A stretch of 64,000 bases of DNA from Dethiobacter alkaliphilus (GTDB lineage Bacteria; Bacillota; Dethiobacteria; DTU022; UBA8154). Made by a program: the position numbers and the translations under genes. Where the stretch lies: contig JAENYV010000004.1 in the NCBI GenBank assembly GCA_016841605.1, positions 211,789 to 275,788 of the forward strand, given 5' to 3'. The stretch's first letter is position 1, and each line of letters starts with the position of its first letter. The notes beneath the pieces are model-generated. The model worked only from the letters and a program-made list of their open reading frames with translations. It did not search any database and was not told where the DNA came from. Below, in pieces: positions 34,689-43,446 of this stretch.

Positions 34689-35702
34689 CAGGATCCGGGG
34701 CAGGATCCAAGGGGACCAGGATCCAAGGGGACGGTTCTTGCGGTTGCTCAAAATAGCAAAAAGTGTTATATTAAATAATGGGTGATCACAACAATGCCAA
34801 GAGCAGCCAGGGAGAAGAGCAAGACAGGGATTTATCATATTATTTTACGAGGTATTAACAGACAAGCGATATTTGAGGATAAGGAAGACTCTGCCAAATT
34901 ATTGCGTACTTTAAAAGAATATCAAAAAATAAGTGAATATAAGTTATATGCCTACTGTTTGATGGGCAATCATATCCATCTGCTGCTTAAGGAAGAAAAG
35001 GAAGAAAAGGAAGAATTAGGAGTAGCAATGAGGCGTATCGGAGCTATCTATGTATATTGGTATAACTGGAAATATGAACGCTGTAGCCATCTATTTCAGG
35101 ACCGATATAAAAGTGAAACCGTTGAAGACGATAAATACTTTTTGACAGTTCTGAGGTATATTCATCAAAACCCATTAAAAGCCGGATTAGTTAAAAATAT
35201 TGCGGACTATAAATGGAGTAGTTACGGTGAGTATATTGGGGAACAAAAAATTATAGACGCTAATTTTGTCTTGGGCTTATTCAGTGATGACAGAGAAAAA
35301 GCAATTGATGGATTTAAGAGATTTCATGATATAATTGGTTGTGATTTTTGTCTGGAAACAGATGAAAAGAAAAAGATTAGAGACGATGAAGCAAAAGAAA
35401 TGATTAAAAGAATATGTAATGTATCCAGCTGTACAAAAGTTCAATTGTTTGAACCGGATAACAGAAACCGATATTTGAAAGTGCTCAAAGAAGAAGGATT
35501 ATCTACAAGGCAAATAGCGAGACTAACGGGGATTAGCAGGGGTATTATAATAAAAGCGTGATACCCGTCAGGATAATTAATCTTAGTAAAGATAGATAAC
35601 ATATTATCCATAGGATTTCTTCTTTCTGTTTACTATTCTTAAATTTGAATACAAACATGTTAACCGCAAGAACCGTCCCCCTGGTCTAGTCCCCCTGGTC
35701 TA
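34689..35702 (+). mobile_element. RAYT (REP-associated tyrosine transposase) unit with REP-like ends
   Basis: The transposase gene is bounded by perfect 19-bp inverted arms: GGGGACGGTTCTTGCGGTT (34727-34745) and its complement AACCGCAAGAACCGTCCCC (35662-35680). Outside the left arm lies a tandem 16-bp repeat CAGGATCCAAGGGGAC (34701-34716 and 34717-34732, preceded by a partial copy). Outside the right arm is a tandem 14-bp repeat GTCCCCCTGGTCTA (35675-35688 and 35689-35702). The last repeat supplies the stop codon of rlmN (35700-35702, minus strand). Confidence 0.8.
34794..35561 (+). CDS. REP-associated tyrosine transposase (IS200-like Y1 HUH)
   Basis: About 255 residues from ATG 34794 (MPRAAREK, the usual start of this family; GTG 34782 is an alternative). 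Signatures are GIYHIILRGINRQAIFEDKE, the HUH metal motif HIHLLL in CLMGNHIHLLLKEE, and RYIHQNPLKAGLV near the catalytic Tyr (VLRYIHQNP). A C-terminal helix-turn-helix (GLSTRQIARLTGISRGII) recalls DnaA-like/MarR-like tails of many Firmicute RAYTs. It would nick single-stranded DNA at REP-like hairpins, such as those flanking it and at 25330. It appears intact. Confidence 0.92.
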   Translation: MPRAAREKSKTGIYHIILRGINRQAIFEDKEDSAKLLRTLKEYQKISEYKLYAYCLMGNHIHLLLKEEKEEKEELGVAMRRIGAIYVYWYNWKYERCSHLFQDRYKSETVEDDKYFLTVLRYIHQNPLKAGLVKNIADYKWSSYGEYIGEQKIIDANFVLGLFSDDREKAIDGFKRFHDIIGCDFCLETDEKKKIRDDEAKEMIKRICNVSSCTKVQLFEPDNRNRYLKVLKEEGLSTRQIARLTGISRGIIIKA

Positions 35703-36737
35703 CCCCAATAAATTGTTGCGCAGTTGCCCGCAAGCGGCGTCAATATCAGCCCCAAGCCTGCGGCGTACGGTGACATTAATCATTTTTTTCTTCAGTATGC
35801 CGGCAAATTCATTGACGACATTTCGCGGGCTTGGCTTTAAGCCCAGCTCCGGTACAGCATTGAAAGGGATTAAATTAACATGAGCAAGCCTGTTCATTAA
35901 CAAGGCTGCCAGCTGCATGGCATGTTCCGCCTGGTCATTGAGATTTTGCAGGAGGATATATTCATAGGTTACCCGCCGCCCGGTCTTTTTGGCGTATTCA
36001 TCACAGGCCGGTAACAGCTGCTCCAGCGGGTAAGCCCGGTTTACCGGCATTAACCGGTCACGCAAGGCATTGTTGGGCGCATTTAACGATACGGCCAGGT
36101 TCAGGGGCCGGCCAAGGCCGGCCAAACTTAAAATCTTTGGCGCCAAACCCGATGTGGATAACGTCACATGACGCAAACTCATTCCCAACCTTTCCCGGTC
36201 CTGCACCGCACCGAGAAATTCTACAATAGCCTCATAGTTGTCCAGCGGTTCACCGGAACCCATGAGCACAAAACTTTTTAGCTCCCGGCCGCACTGTAGC
36301 AACCGGTTTTTAACCAGTAGAACCTGGGCCATAATTTCCGCTGCCGACAGGTTGCGGATAAAGCCCGGCATCCCCGAAGCGCAAAATACGCAACCCATCT
36401 TGCAGCCAACCTGCGTAGAGATACAGGCGCTGGTGCCGATATCGTAAGGCAGAATCACCGTCTCTACTGCCTGCCCGTCTGCAAGAGCGACCAAATATTT
36501 TTCAGTCTTATCTGTAGAGGTCTGTTTCCTAGATGGATGCAGTAAACCGGTATCTGCCGATTCACTTAATATTTTGCGCAAAGCTTTGGGTAGATCGGTC
36601 ATCTCTTCCCACGATTGCGCTCCCTTGTGATAAAGCCAGGCCAGAATTTGCTCGGCCCGGTACGGCTTTTCACCCATTTGTTCCAGAAACGAACGTAAAC
36701 CCTCCGTTGACAGCGCGAGAATATTTATTTTACTCAT
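35700..36737 (-). CDS. rlmN: 23S rRNA (adenine-C2)-methyltransferase RlmN
   Basis: This 345-residue radical SAM protein has the cluster motif CKMGCVFC (C112, C116, C119), the catalytic C105 and, near the C-terminus, C336 in DIDAACGQL, matching the two extra cysteines needed for the methylation mechanism. It methylates A2503 of 23S rRNA and A37 of some tRNAs. Full length. The C-terminus after GQL is short and its stop lies in a REP-like repeat of the neighbouring RAYT unit. Confidence 0.96.
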   Translation of the reverse strand: MSKINILALSTEGLRSFLEQMGEKPYRAEQILAWLYHKGAQSWEEMTDLPKALRKILSESADTGLLHPSRKQTSTDKTEKYLVALADGQAVETVILPYDIGTSACISTQVGCKMGCVFCASGMPGFIRNLSAAEIMAQVLLVKNRLLQCGRELKSFVLMGSGEPLDNYEAIVEFLGAVQDRERLGMSLRHVTLSTSGLAPKILSLAGLGRPLNLAVSLNAPNNALRDRLMPVNRAYPLEQLLPACDEYAKKTGRRVTYEYILLQNLNDQAEHAMQLAALLMNRLAHVNLIPFNAVPELGLKPSPRNVVNEFAGILKKKMINVTVRRRLGADIDAACGQLRNNLLG

Positions 36738-36836
36738 TGAAACACGCCCTTTTATCTCATATCTACTTTACTTTAACCATAAACCGGATTATTTAAAACA
36801 GAAGGGTAAAACACAAATCCCGACCACGAGTCAAAA

Positions 36837-37484
36837 TCATAGTAATAATGTACTAGCCTCTAAAAGAGAGTTTACCAGTGCGGCTTTTAACGGCTTTAGC
36901 CTGGTGTAGCTCTGGTGCCCATTTGCAATTAGTAAACAATCACATCCTAATGCCGCTGCCGCCTCAAAATCATGAGCCGTATCCCCGATGAAGATCACTT
37001 CATCTACTTTTATTTCCAGGATTGACAGGCATTGTTTTCCAGCTTCGATCTTACTATGGGCATAATGATTACTTAAACCGTTTACAGCCTTAAAATACCT
37101 GCCGATTCCAAAGGTATCAATCATTTCGGTCAACTTATCTTGTGCAGAGGCCGATAAAATAGATTGGGTTATGCCCAGACAATTAACTTTTTCCAGGATT
37201 CCCTCAACCTCCGGGAATAGTTTATAACAATACTTATTGGAGTAAATTTCGGCGGTAAATTCGTCCGCAAGTTTCTCAAAAGGTTCGACCAGAAAATCAA
37301 AACCGAGCCGGGCGTAGTAATCTTTAACAGGAAATGTAAAGATATGTTTGTATAATTCCCTGTTAATAAGGGGAAGCCCCCGCCTTCTTAATAGGTTATT
37401 CATGGCATCAATTACTATATCCACATCGTCCAGTAAAGTGCCGTTCCAATCCCAGATTATATGTTTATATTTCTTTCTGCTCAT
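36837..37484 (-). CDS. HAD-family hydrolase (phosphoglycolate phosphatase-like)
   Basis: About 215 residues from ATG 37484, preceded by GGAAAGG; an earlier ATG at 37511 is possible. HAD motif I is IWDWNGTLLDD, a D-x-[N]-G-T variant in which the second Asp is Asn. Motif II is SILSAS, and motifs III/IV are K in HSKIEAGK with IFIGDTAHDFEAA. The cap region fits the Gph subgroup. It is probably a cytoplasmic phosphatase for small phosphorylated metabolites, though the Asn in motif I may alter activity. Confidence 0.85.
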   Translation of the reverse strand: MSRKKYKHIIWDWNGTLLDDVDIVIDAMNNLLRRRGLPLINRELYKHIFTFPVKDYYARLGFDFLVEPFEKLADEFTAEIYSNKYCYKLFPEVEGILEKVNCLGITQSILSASAQDKLTEMIDTFGIGRYFKAVNGLSNHYAHSKIEAGKQCLSILEIKVDEVIFIGDTAHDFEAAAALGCDCLLIANGHQSYTRLKPLKAALVNSLLEASTLLL

Positions 37485-37937
37485 TGTCTTTACCTTTCCA
37501 ATGTTAATCATTAAATTCTAGTATTTGCATAAGAACTGCTCCAGTTAAGGCTGTTTTCGTAATCAGGATTTCCCCGTAAAGGTTGTGCGGTATTAAGCAT
37601 GCTGACTTCTGAATGCCTGAGCAGTAACATTTTGTTATATTTCAACACAGGCAATTACCGATCCTGTTAAGATAAGATAGGAATTTGCTTTTCTGATGGT
37701 TAAACACTATCAGGAATTTTAAGTAGATTATATATATTTAGATGACTAATACTACGGTGAAAAATAATTAGCCATGTCTATTTTAAAGGATGGAGAACCG
37801 TGAAGCGGTGCTGTGGTTTTTTCCCCCGGGGTATTCCCCGGGCATTATTTTTTGGGGTATGCTAAACTTGCGCATGTCGTTGACACAAAAAGCGCTTATG
37901 TGGTACATTCAGTGCAGGAAATAGGAGGTTGGGATAA
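37485..37937. other. Intergenic region upstream of aconitase
   Basis: A 453-bp spacer. It contains the GC-rich hairpin CCCGGGG (37825-37831) / CCCCGGG (37836-37842) followed by CATTATTTTTT, which looks like a terminator 95 bp before the aconitase start. It could end an unseen short transcript or act as an attenuator. No gene was found. Confidence 0.45.
37825..37853 (+). terminator. Terminator/attenuator-like hairpin before aconitase
   Basis: A 7-bp perfect GC stem CCCGGGG-TATT-CCCCGGG with a following T-rich run (ATTATTTTTT). It is placed in the leader of the aconitase gene, so premature termination is possible. Confidence 0.6.
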
Positions 37938-39866
37938 ATGGGAGATAATTTAACGAGAAAAATACTGGCTGCGCACCTCGTTGCCGGTGAGATGGTTGCC
38001 GGAAGCGAGATCGCCGTCAGGATTGACCAAACGCTGACGCAGGATGCTACCGGAACGATGGCATACCTGCAATTTGAAGCAATGGGTGTTCCCCGTGTTA
38101 AAACGGAGCTTTCCGTTTCGTACATTGACCACAACACATTGCAGACAGGCTTTGAAAACGCCGATGATCATCGCTTTTTGCAGACTGTTGCGGCCAAACA
38201 TGGTATTTATTTTTCCCGTCCCGGTAATGGTATCTGCCATCAAGTACATCTGGAACGTTTTGGCGTGCCCGGTAAAACACTCCTTGGTTCGGACAGTCAT
38301 ACACCCACTGGTGGCGGTATTGGTATGCTGGCTATTGGAGCCGGTGGCCTGGATGTGGCTGTGGCGATGGGTGGGGGGCCTTTTTACCTGACTATGCCGA
38401 AGGTTGTCAAAGTTGAGCTTATCAATAACTTGCAACCGTGGGTATCGGCCAAAGATGTTATCTTGGAAGTACTGCGCCGTTTAAGTGTTAAAGGCGGTGT
38501 AGGTAAAGTAATCGAATATACCGGGCCCGGTGTGGCCGGCCTTTCTGTGCCGGAGCGTGCCACAATCACAAATATGGGCGCTGAGCTAGGAGCAACTACT
38601 TCAATTTTTCCCAGTGATGCTGTAACAAAAGATTTCCTGGCTGCTCAGGGCAGAGCCGGACAGTGGGTGGAATTGTTTCCTGATGAAGATGCTGTTTACG
38701 ATGAGGAGTTGGTTATTGATCTGACAGCCCTTGAACCTATGGCGGCATGCCCTCATAGTCCGGATGCTGTTAAAACTATTCAACAAATTGGTGAAATTGT
38801 TGTAAATCAGGTAGCTATCGGCAGCTGTACAAATTCTTCCTATGCAGACTTAATGCAGGTTGCTCGTATTATGCAGGGAAAGAAAGTTCATGATCATGTG
38901 AGCTTAGTTATTTCTCCAGGTTCCAGGCAGGTTTTTGAAATGTTGGCCAGAAACGGTGCCTTAGCCGACCTGATTGCCTCAGGTGCACGTATCCTGGAGT
39001 CTACCTGCGGGCCGTGTATCGGCATGGGGCAATCGCCTCCGTCGGGTGCCGTTTCAGTAAGAACCTTTAACCGTAACTTCCCCGGCCGTTCCGGTACTGC
39101 TGACGCAGGAGTTTATCTGGCCGGCCCTGAAGTGGCTGCAGCAACAGCTCTAACCGGTAAGCTTGCCGATCCCAGGAAGCTGGGTGAATATAAAAAGATT
39201 GAGCTGCCTAAAGAGTTTTTAATCGACGATAAGATGATCATCGCTCCTGCTGAGGACACGGAGACTGTAGATGTTCTGCGGGGTCCTAATATTAAAGCAC
39301 TGCCGGTAAACAGTGAGCTGCCCGATGGGCTGACTGTCCAAGTGCTCCTGAAGGTGGAAGATAATATTACAACAGACCATATCATGCCGGCAGGTGCGAA
39401 AGTATTGCCCCTGCGTTCAAACATTCCTGCGATCAGCGAATATGTGTTTTCTGCAGTTGATCCTGATTTCGCCGACCGGGCCAAAAGGGCTGAACGGGGA
39501 ATAGTGGTCGGCGGCCATAACTACGGTCAGGGTTCCAGCCGAGAGCATGCCGCGCTTGCCCCAATGTATCTGGGCATTAAAGCGGTACTTGCCAAATCAT
39601 TTGCCCGTATCCATCGTGCCAACCTGATCAACTTCGGTATCCTGCCGTTAACCTTTATGGAAGAAGCTGAATACAACGGCATTGAACAGGATGATTTATT
39701 GGAAATAAAGTCACTTCGTAGCCAACTGCAGGCAGGAGATCGGCTTACAGTTACAAACCTGCGTACAGGAGATTCTTTTACAGTCAGCCACGGCCTTACC
39801 TCACGTCAAACAGCTATTATCCTTGACGGCGGCCTTCTGAACTATACCAAAAAACAAAACTTGTAA
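37938..39866 (+). CDS. acnA: Aconitate hydratase
   Basis: This 642-residue protein has the [4Fe-4S] ligands C297 (IGSCTNSS), C357 and C360 (STCGPCIGMG), SDSHTPTGGGIGMLAIGAGG early on, and the swivel domain motif GHNYGQGSSREHAAL near the C-terminus. The length is that of the short bacterial aconitase type. It isomerises citrate and isocitrate through cis-aconitate. AGGAGGT precedes ATG 37938. It stands alone, with no other TCA gene beside it. A related dehydratase of the homoaconitase group is possible but less likely. Confidence 0.93.
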   Translation: MGDNLTRKILAAHLVAGEMVAGSEIAVRIDQTLTQDATGTMAYLQFEAMGVPRVKTELSVSYIDHNTLQTGFENADDHRFLQTVAAKHGIYFSRPGNGICHQVHLERFGVPGKTLLGSDSHTPTGGGIGMLAIGAGGLDVAVAMGGGPFYLTMPKVVKVELINNLQPWVSAKDVILEVLRRLSVKGGVGKVIEYTGPGVAGLSVPERATITNMGAELGATTSIFPSDAVTKDFLAAQGRAGQWVELFPDEDAVYDEELVIDLTALEPMAACPHSPDAVKTIQQIGEIVVNQVAIGSCTNSSYADLMQVARIMQGKKVHDHVSLVISPGSRQVFEMLARNGALADLIASGARILESTCGPCIGMGQSPPSGAVSVRTFNRNFPGRSGTADAGVYLAGPEVAAATALTGKLADPRKLGEYKKIELPKEFLIDDKMIIAPAEDTETVDVLRGPNIKALPVNSELPDGLTVQVLLKVEDNITTDHIMPAGAKVLPLRSNIPAISEYVFSAVDPDFADRAKRAERGIVVGGHNYGQGSSREHAALAPMYLGIKAVLAKSFARIHRANLINFGILPLTFMEEAEYNGIEQDDLLEIKSLRSQLQAGDRLTVTNLRTGDSFTVSHGLTSRQTAIILDGGLLNYTKKQNL

Positions 39867-40276
39867 TAAGCTTAGCTATATTTTTACTTTATAATAAATT
39901 GTCTTATTAATACTTAATTATGAATTGTATAATAAGTGACGAAACTAAGCCCATCTTTTTTGACAGAGATATGATGTTATGATACAATTTTTTCTGGACA
40001 AACAGTTTGCTTAAAGTAAAGTAGCTTGCAGCAGTAAGCCCGGTTGTGAGTTGTTATACGTCCTGATTTGGGGGTGGATAACAGTAAACTTCCGTCAATG
40101 TGTGGAAACTGCAAGGCGAAAAACTGTAAGAGAACTGGGGCTTCTACTGGTTCAAGCGGGCCAGTTGTAGGCTACAAGTCATTGTGGCTTAGGGCGAGTC
40201 GAAAGGCGAAGCTCAGGCACTCTAACCTCTTGTTTGGTTAGGGTGCCTTATTTTTTTGGGAGAGGGAGGTGCATGG
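39867..40276. other. Intergenic region between aconitase and the betaine transporter
   Basis: This 410-bp spacer is AT-rich up to about 40010. The remaining 250 bp forms a less AT-biased, apparently structured leader ending in a terminator (described separately). No protein gene was found. Confidence 0.5.
40020..40257 (+). ncRNA. Candidate structured leader RNA ending in a terminator
   Basis: Several complementary segments are visible: TGTTAT/ATAACA (about 40053-40085), AACTGG-GCTT / AAGC-CCAGTT (about 40134-40180), TGTAGGCTACA, GTC-GAAA-GGC (40198-40207) and finally GGCACTCTAACC (40216-40227) / GGTTAGGGTGCC (40236-40247) followed by TTATTTTTTT. The terminator ends about 20 bp before the transporter start, a typical place for an attenuator. 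I could not match it to a riboswitch class known to me; it does not resemble the ydaO/c-di-AMP consensus often found near osmolyte transporters. Confidence 0.5.
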
Positions 40277-41488
40277 GTGTCCAAAATCGAGGTTAGAAAT
40301 CTATTTAAGATTTTCGGTCCCGAGTCCGGCAAAGCGATGGAGAAATTGAAAGCCGGTATGACCAAAGATGATTTGCTGCAGAAATTTGGTCATACCGTGG
40401 GTATTGATGATGTCTCATTTGAGGTGGAGCAGGGTGAAATATTTGTGGTTATGGGTCTTTCCGGAAGTGGTAAATCCACGCTGGTACGCTGTTTGAACCG
40501 CTTGATAGAGCCAACGGCCGGTGAGGTCTTCATTGACGGGGAGGTTGTTACCGGCTTATCTCCCGACAAATTGCGCGCGGTCAGGCAAAAAAAGATGGCT
40601 ATGGTTTTTCAGCGTTTTGCCCTTTTCCCCCACCGTACCATTCTGCAAAATGTTGCTTACGGGCTGGAGATACAGGGTGTAAACAAGCAGACACGTGAGG
40701 AGAAGGCCATGGAAATGCTCTCTACTGTCGGGTTGAAAGACTGGGGTGCAGTATATCCCGATCAGCTCAGCGGCGGGATGCAGCAAAGGGTTGGTTTGGC
40801 CCGGGCATTGGCTGTTGATCCGGATATCCTATTGATGGACGAGCCTTTCAGTGCGCTGGACCCGCTGATCCGCAAGGAGATGCAGGAAGAGCTGATGGAA
40901 CTGCAGTCCAATATGCAAAAGACGATTATTTTTATTACTCATGACCTGGATGAAGCCCTCAAACTCGGCGATCGCATAGCAATTATGAAAGACGGTCAGA
41001 TTGTCCAGCTCGGCACCCCAGAGGAGATTTTAACCAATCCTTCCACAGAATACGTGGCAAACTTTGTGACCGATGTGGACCGCTCCCGGGTATTAAAGGC
41101 GGAGAACGTTATGATACGTCCCAGAGCTCTCGTCAAGGCCTCGGACGGGCCGCGTCTGGCGCTGCGCAAGATGAAAGAAGAAGAGTTGTCCAGTATTTTC
41201 GTCGTTGGTGAGGGCCGGACGCTGCGGGGTATCGTCTTCGTTGACCGGGCTCTTGAAGCCGTGGAGAAGAAGGAAAAAGATCTGAAAAATATTATTGATG
41301 AGGATATTCCGGTAACATCACCGGATGTTACTTTACTGGATCTGATTCCCATGGCAGTCACAGCCAGGGTGCCGATTGCCGTTACTGATGATAAAAGGAA
41401 ATTGCTGGGCATTATTGTCCGCGTTTCCGTTTTAGCCGGTTTAATCGCTAAGGGAGATGAGAACAACGATGTATCGTATACCGATTAA
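40277..41488 (+). CDS. opuAA: Glycine betaine/proline ABC transporter ATP-binding protein
   Basis: 403 residues from GTG 40277, with GGGAGGT 6 bp upstream; an earlier TTG at 40256 is inferior. MSKIEVRNLFKIFG, Walker A GLSGSGKST, signature LSGGMQQRV and Walker B ILLMDEP define the ATPase. The C-terminal 120 residues hold a CBS pair typical of OpuAA/ProV, which in relatives senses ionic strength. Order ATPase-permease-binding protein is as in B. subtilis opuA. It powers uptake of betaine-type osmoprotectants. Confidence 0.93.
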   Translation: MSKIEVRNLFKIFGPESGKAMEKLKAGMTKDDLLQKFGHTVGIDDVSFEVEQGEIFVVMGLSGSGKSTLVRCLNRLIEPTAGEVFIDGEVVTGLSPDKLRAVRQKKMAMVFQRFALFPHRTILQNVAYGLEIQGVNKQTREEKAMEMLSTVGLKDWGAVYPDQLSGGMQQRVGLARALAVDPDILLMDEPFSALDPLIRKEMQEELMELQSNMQKTIIFITHDLDEALKLGDRIAIMKDGQIVQLGTPEEILTNPSTEYVANFVTDVDRSRVLKAENVMIRPRALVKASDGPRLALRKMKEEELSSIFVVGEGRTLRGIVFVDRALEAVEKKEKDLKNIIDEDIPVTSPDVTLLDLIPMAVTARVPIAVTDDKRKLLGIIVRVSVLAGLIAKGDENNDVSYTD

Positions 41489-42308
41489 TGAGTGGGCAGA
41501 TTTTGCCGTTATGTTTTTGCGCACTAATTTCCGTCCTTTTTTTCGCTGGATTAGCGGAATTATCGAGAGTTTTGTCGGCAATTTTGAAACGTTATTAATA
41601 GTTATCCCTATTTTATTGTTTCTTGTTCTTGTGGTGGCTCTGGCCTGGAAATTTTCCGGACGGGGTTTAGCCCTTTTTACCATCGTTGGCGTCTCTCTCA
41701 TGCTCAGTATGGGACTGTGGGAGCAAACGATGCGCACTCTGGCCTTAATTCTTACAGCAACATTTATTTCTCTGCTGATAGGGATTCCCCTGGGTATCCT
41801 GGCATCACGAAGCGATCTGGCCTGGAAGATACTGCGCCCTGTCCTTGATTTAATGCAGACAATGCCCATTTTTGTCTATCTTTTACCTGCAGTAATGTTT
41901 TTTGGTATCGGCCTGGTTCCGGCAGTGATTGCCACAATTGTCTTCGCTGCGCCTCCCGCGATCCGTTTGACAAACCTGGGTATCCGTCAGGTTCCTCAAG
42001 AAGTGATGGAGGCAGCTTCAGCATTTGGTTCCACACCGATGCAAATTCTCACCAAGGTGCAGCTTCCGCTCGCTCTGCCGTCGATTATGGCCGGTGTAAA
42101 CCAGTGTATTATGCTTTCCCTGTCTATGGTAGTGATCTCCGCCATGATTGGAGCAGGTGGTTTGGGTGGAGTTGTTTACCGTGCTATTACACGGCTGGAG
42201 ATTGGTTCGGGTTTTGAAGGGGGGTTGGGAGTTGTCATCATTGCTATAATCCTGGACCGTATTACCCAGTCTTTCGGTAAAGAGACTGCGGAAAGAAAGC
42301 AAAGCTAA
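41469..42308 (+). CDS. opuAB: Glycine betaine/proline ABC transporter permease
   Basis: About 279 residues from ATG 41469 (MYRIPINEW); ATG 41457 is also possible but overlaps the ribosome-binding site AGGGAG. The frame overlaps the end of the ATPase gene. ProW-type features are several helices, QTMPIFVYLLPAVMFFGIG, and the EAA loop EAASAFGSTPMQILTKVQLP, followed by IMAGVNQCIMLSLSMVVISA. The N-terminus includes the IPINEWADFAV segment common to OpuAB. Confidence 0.92.
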   Translation: MYRIPINEWADFAVMFLRTNFRPFFRWISGIIESFVGNFETLLIVIPILLFLVLVVALAWKFSGRGLALFTIVGVSLMLSMGLWEQTMRTLALILTATFISLLIGIPLGILASRSDLAWKILRPVLDLMQTMPIFVYLLPAVMFFGIGLVPAVIATIVFAAPPAIRLTNLGIRQVPQEVMEAASAFGSTPMQILTKVQLPLALPSIMAGVNQCIMLSLSMVVISAMIGAGGLGGVVYRAITRLEIGSGFEGGLGVVIIAIILDRITQSFGKETAERKQS

Positions 42309-42332
42309 CCAACAAAGAGGAGGTTTTATGTA

Positions 42333-43277
42333 ATGTCGGTGAAAGGGAAAAAAATAGCGGTAGTAGTGACATTAATGTTATTATTTAGTTTGGGTTTAAT
42401 GTTTGGGGGTTGTACCCCTGCCGAAGGGCCTGCAGACAATCCGGCAGATAATTCGGCAGACACTCCGGATGAAAATTCCGGAATTTCGGAGGAATCTTCC
42501 GGTGAAAAAGGAAAAATTAAAATCGGTTACGTGATGTGGGCCTGCGCGGAAGCTTCAACTCATATTGCCCAGGCGGTGGTTATGGATTACCTGGGGTACG
42601 ATGCCGAGGCAATTTCTCTGGAGGTCGGAGGAATGTATTCGGGAATTGCCAATGGTGATCTGGATTTTCAGACAACTGCATGGTTGCCGATAACCCATAA
42701 GGAGTATATGGATACTTATGGTGACGAATTAGTTGACTATGGTGTGCTTTATGAAGGTGCCCGTATCGGGCTTGTCGTCCCCACTTATGTGGACATTGAT
42801 TCCATAGAAGAGATGAACGAGTATGCGGATAAATTTGACGGGCGCATTACCGGTATCGACGGAGGCGCGGGGATTATGATGGCGACGGAAAAAGCAATCG
42901 ATGAGTATGGACTTAACTTCGACCTGTTGGAGAGCAGCGATGTGGCTATGACTGCCGCGCTGGCCGATGCCGTTATGGAAGAAGAGTGGATCGTTGTTAC
43001 CGGGTGGACACCGCACTGGAAATTTGCCCGCTATGACCTCAAATTTCTTGAAGACCCTAAAAAGATATACGGGGATGTCGAAAACATTCATGTCCTCGGA
43101 CGCCAGGGCCTTGATGAGGATGCTCCGGAAGTGGCTAGCTTTTTAGAGAACTTCTATCTGGAGCCTGAGCAACTGGGCGAGGTAATTGGGATTATTGCGG
43201 ACGGGGAAGAGCCTCTTGCAGCAGCACGGCAGTGGATAGCGGCCAATGAGGATGTTGTTGAAGGATGGCTTCAGTAA
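42333..43277 (+). CDS. opuAC: Glycine betaine ABC transporter substrate-binding lipoprotein
   Basis: This 314-residue protein has the lipobox LMFGGCTPA, an acidic linker, then an OpuAC/ProX-like domain. The aromatic residues expected to form the cation-binding cage are visible: W in YVMWACAEAS, W in TTAWLPITHKEY and W/H in VTGWTPHWKFARYDLKFLED. An ATG-TAA pair (42328-42333) sits between the GAGGAGG site and the true ATG 42333; the latter has the better 9-bp spacing. Confidence 0.93.
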   Translation: MSVKGKKIAVVVTLMLLFSLGLMFGGCTPAEGPADNPADNSADTPDENSGISEESSGEKGKIKIGYVMWACAEASTHIAQAVVMDYLGYDAEAISLEVGGMYSGIANGDLDFQTTAWLPITHKEYMDTYGDELVDYGVLYEGARIGLVVPTYVDIDSIEEMNEYADKFDGRITGIDGGAGIMMATEKAIDEYGLNFDLLESSDVAMTAALADAVMEEEWIVVTGWTPHWKFARYDLKFLEDPKKIYGDVENIHVLGRQGLDEDAPEVASFLENFYLEPEQLGEVIGIIADGEEPLAAARQWIAANEDVVEGWLQ

Positions 43278-43314
43278 ATAGGCAAGAAAAAATACTGCGA
43301 GTTTGATTGAACGT

Positions 43315-43350
43315 TACCGTAACCTGCTGACAGGGTTACGGTATTTTTTT
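43315..43350 (+). terminator. Rho-independent terminator of the opuA operon
   Basis: TACCGTAACC (43315-43324) / GGTTACGGTA (43334-43343), 9-base loop, followed by TTTTTTTG. Confidence 0.92.
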
Positions 43351-43446
43351 GTTTTTTTAAATTTGTCTGTCCAACAAGTATCTTCCTAAGGGAAATTCAT
43401 GGTATATTAAAATATCAGAAACAAAGTGACAGGGGGTTAATGAAGT

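Noticed and set aside
42328..42333. ATG-TAA minimal frame before the betaine-binding protein
   Set aside because: It could in principle tune translation, but the true ATG has ideal spacing and start-stop pairs occur by chance.
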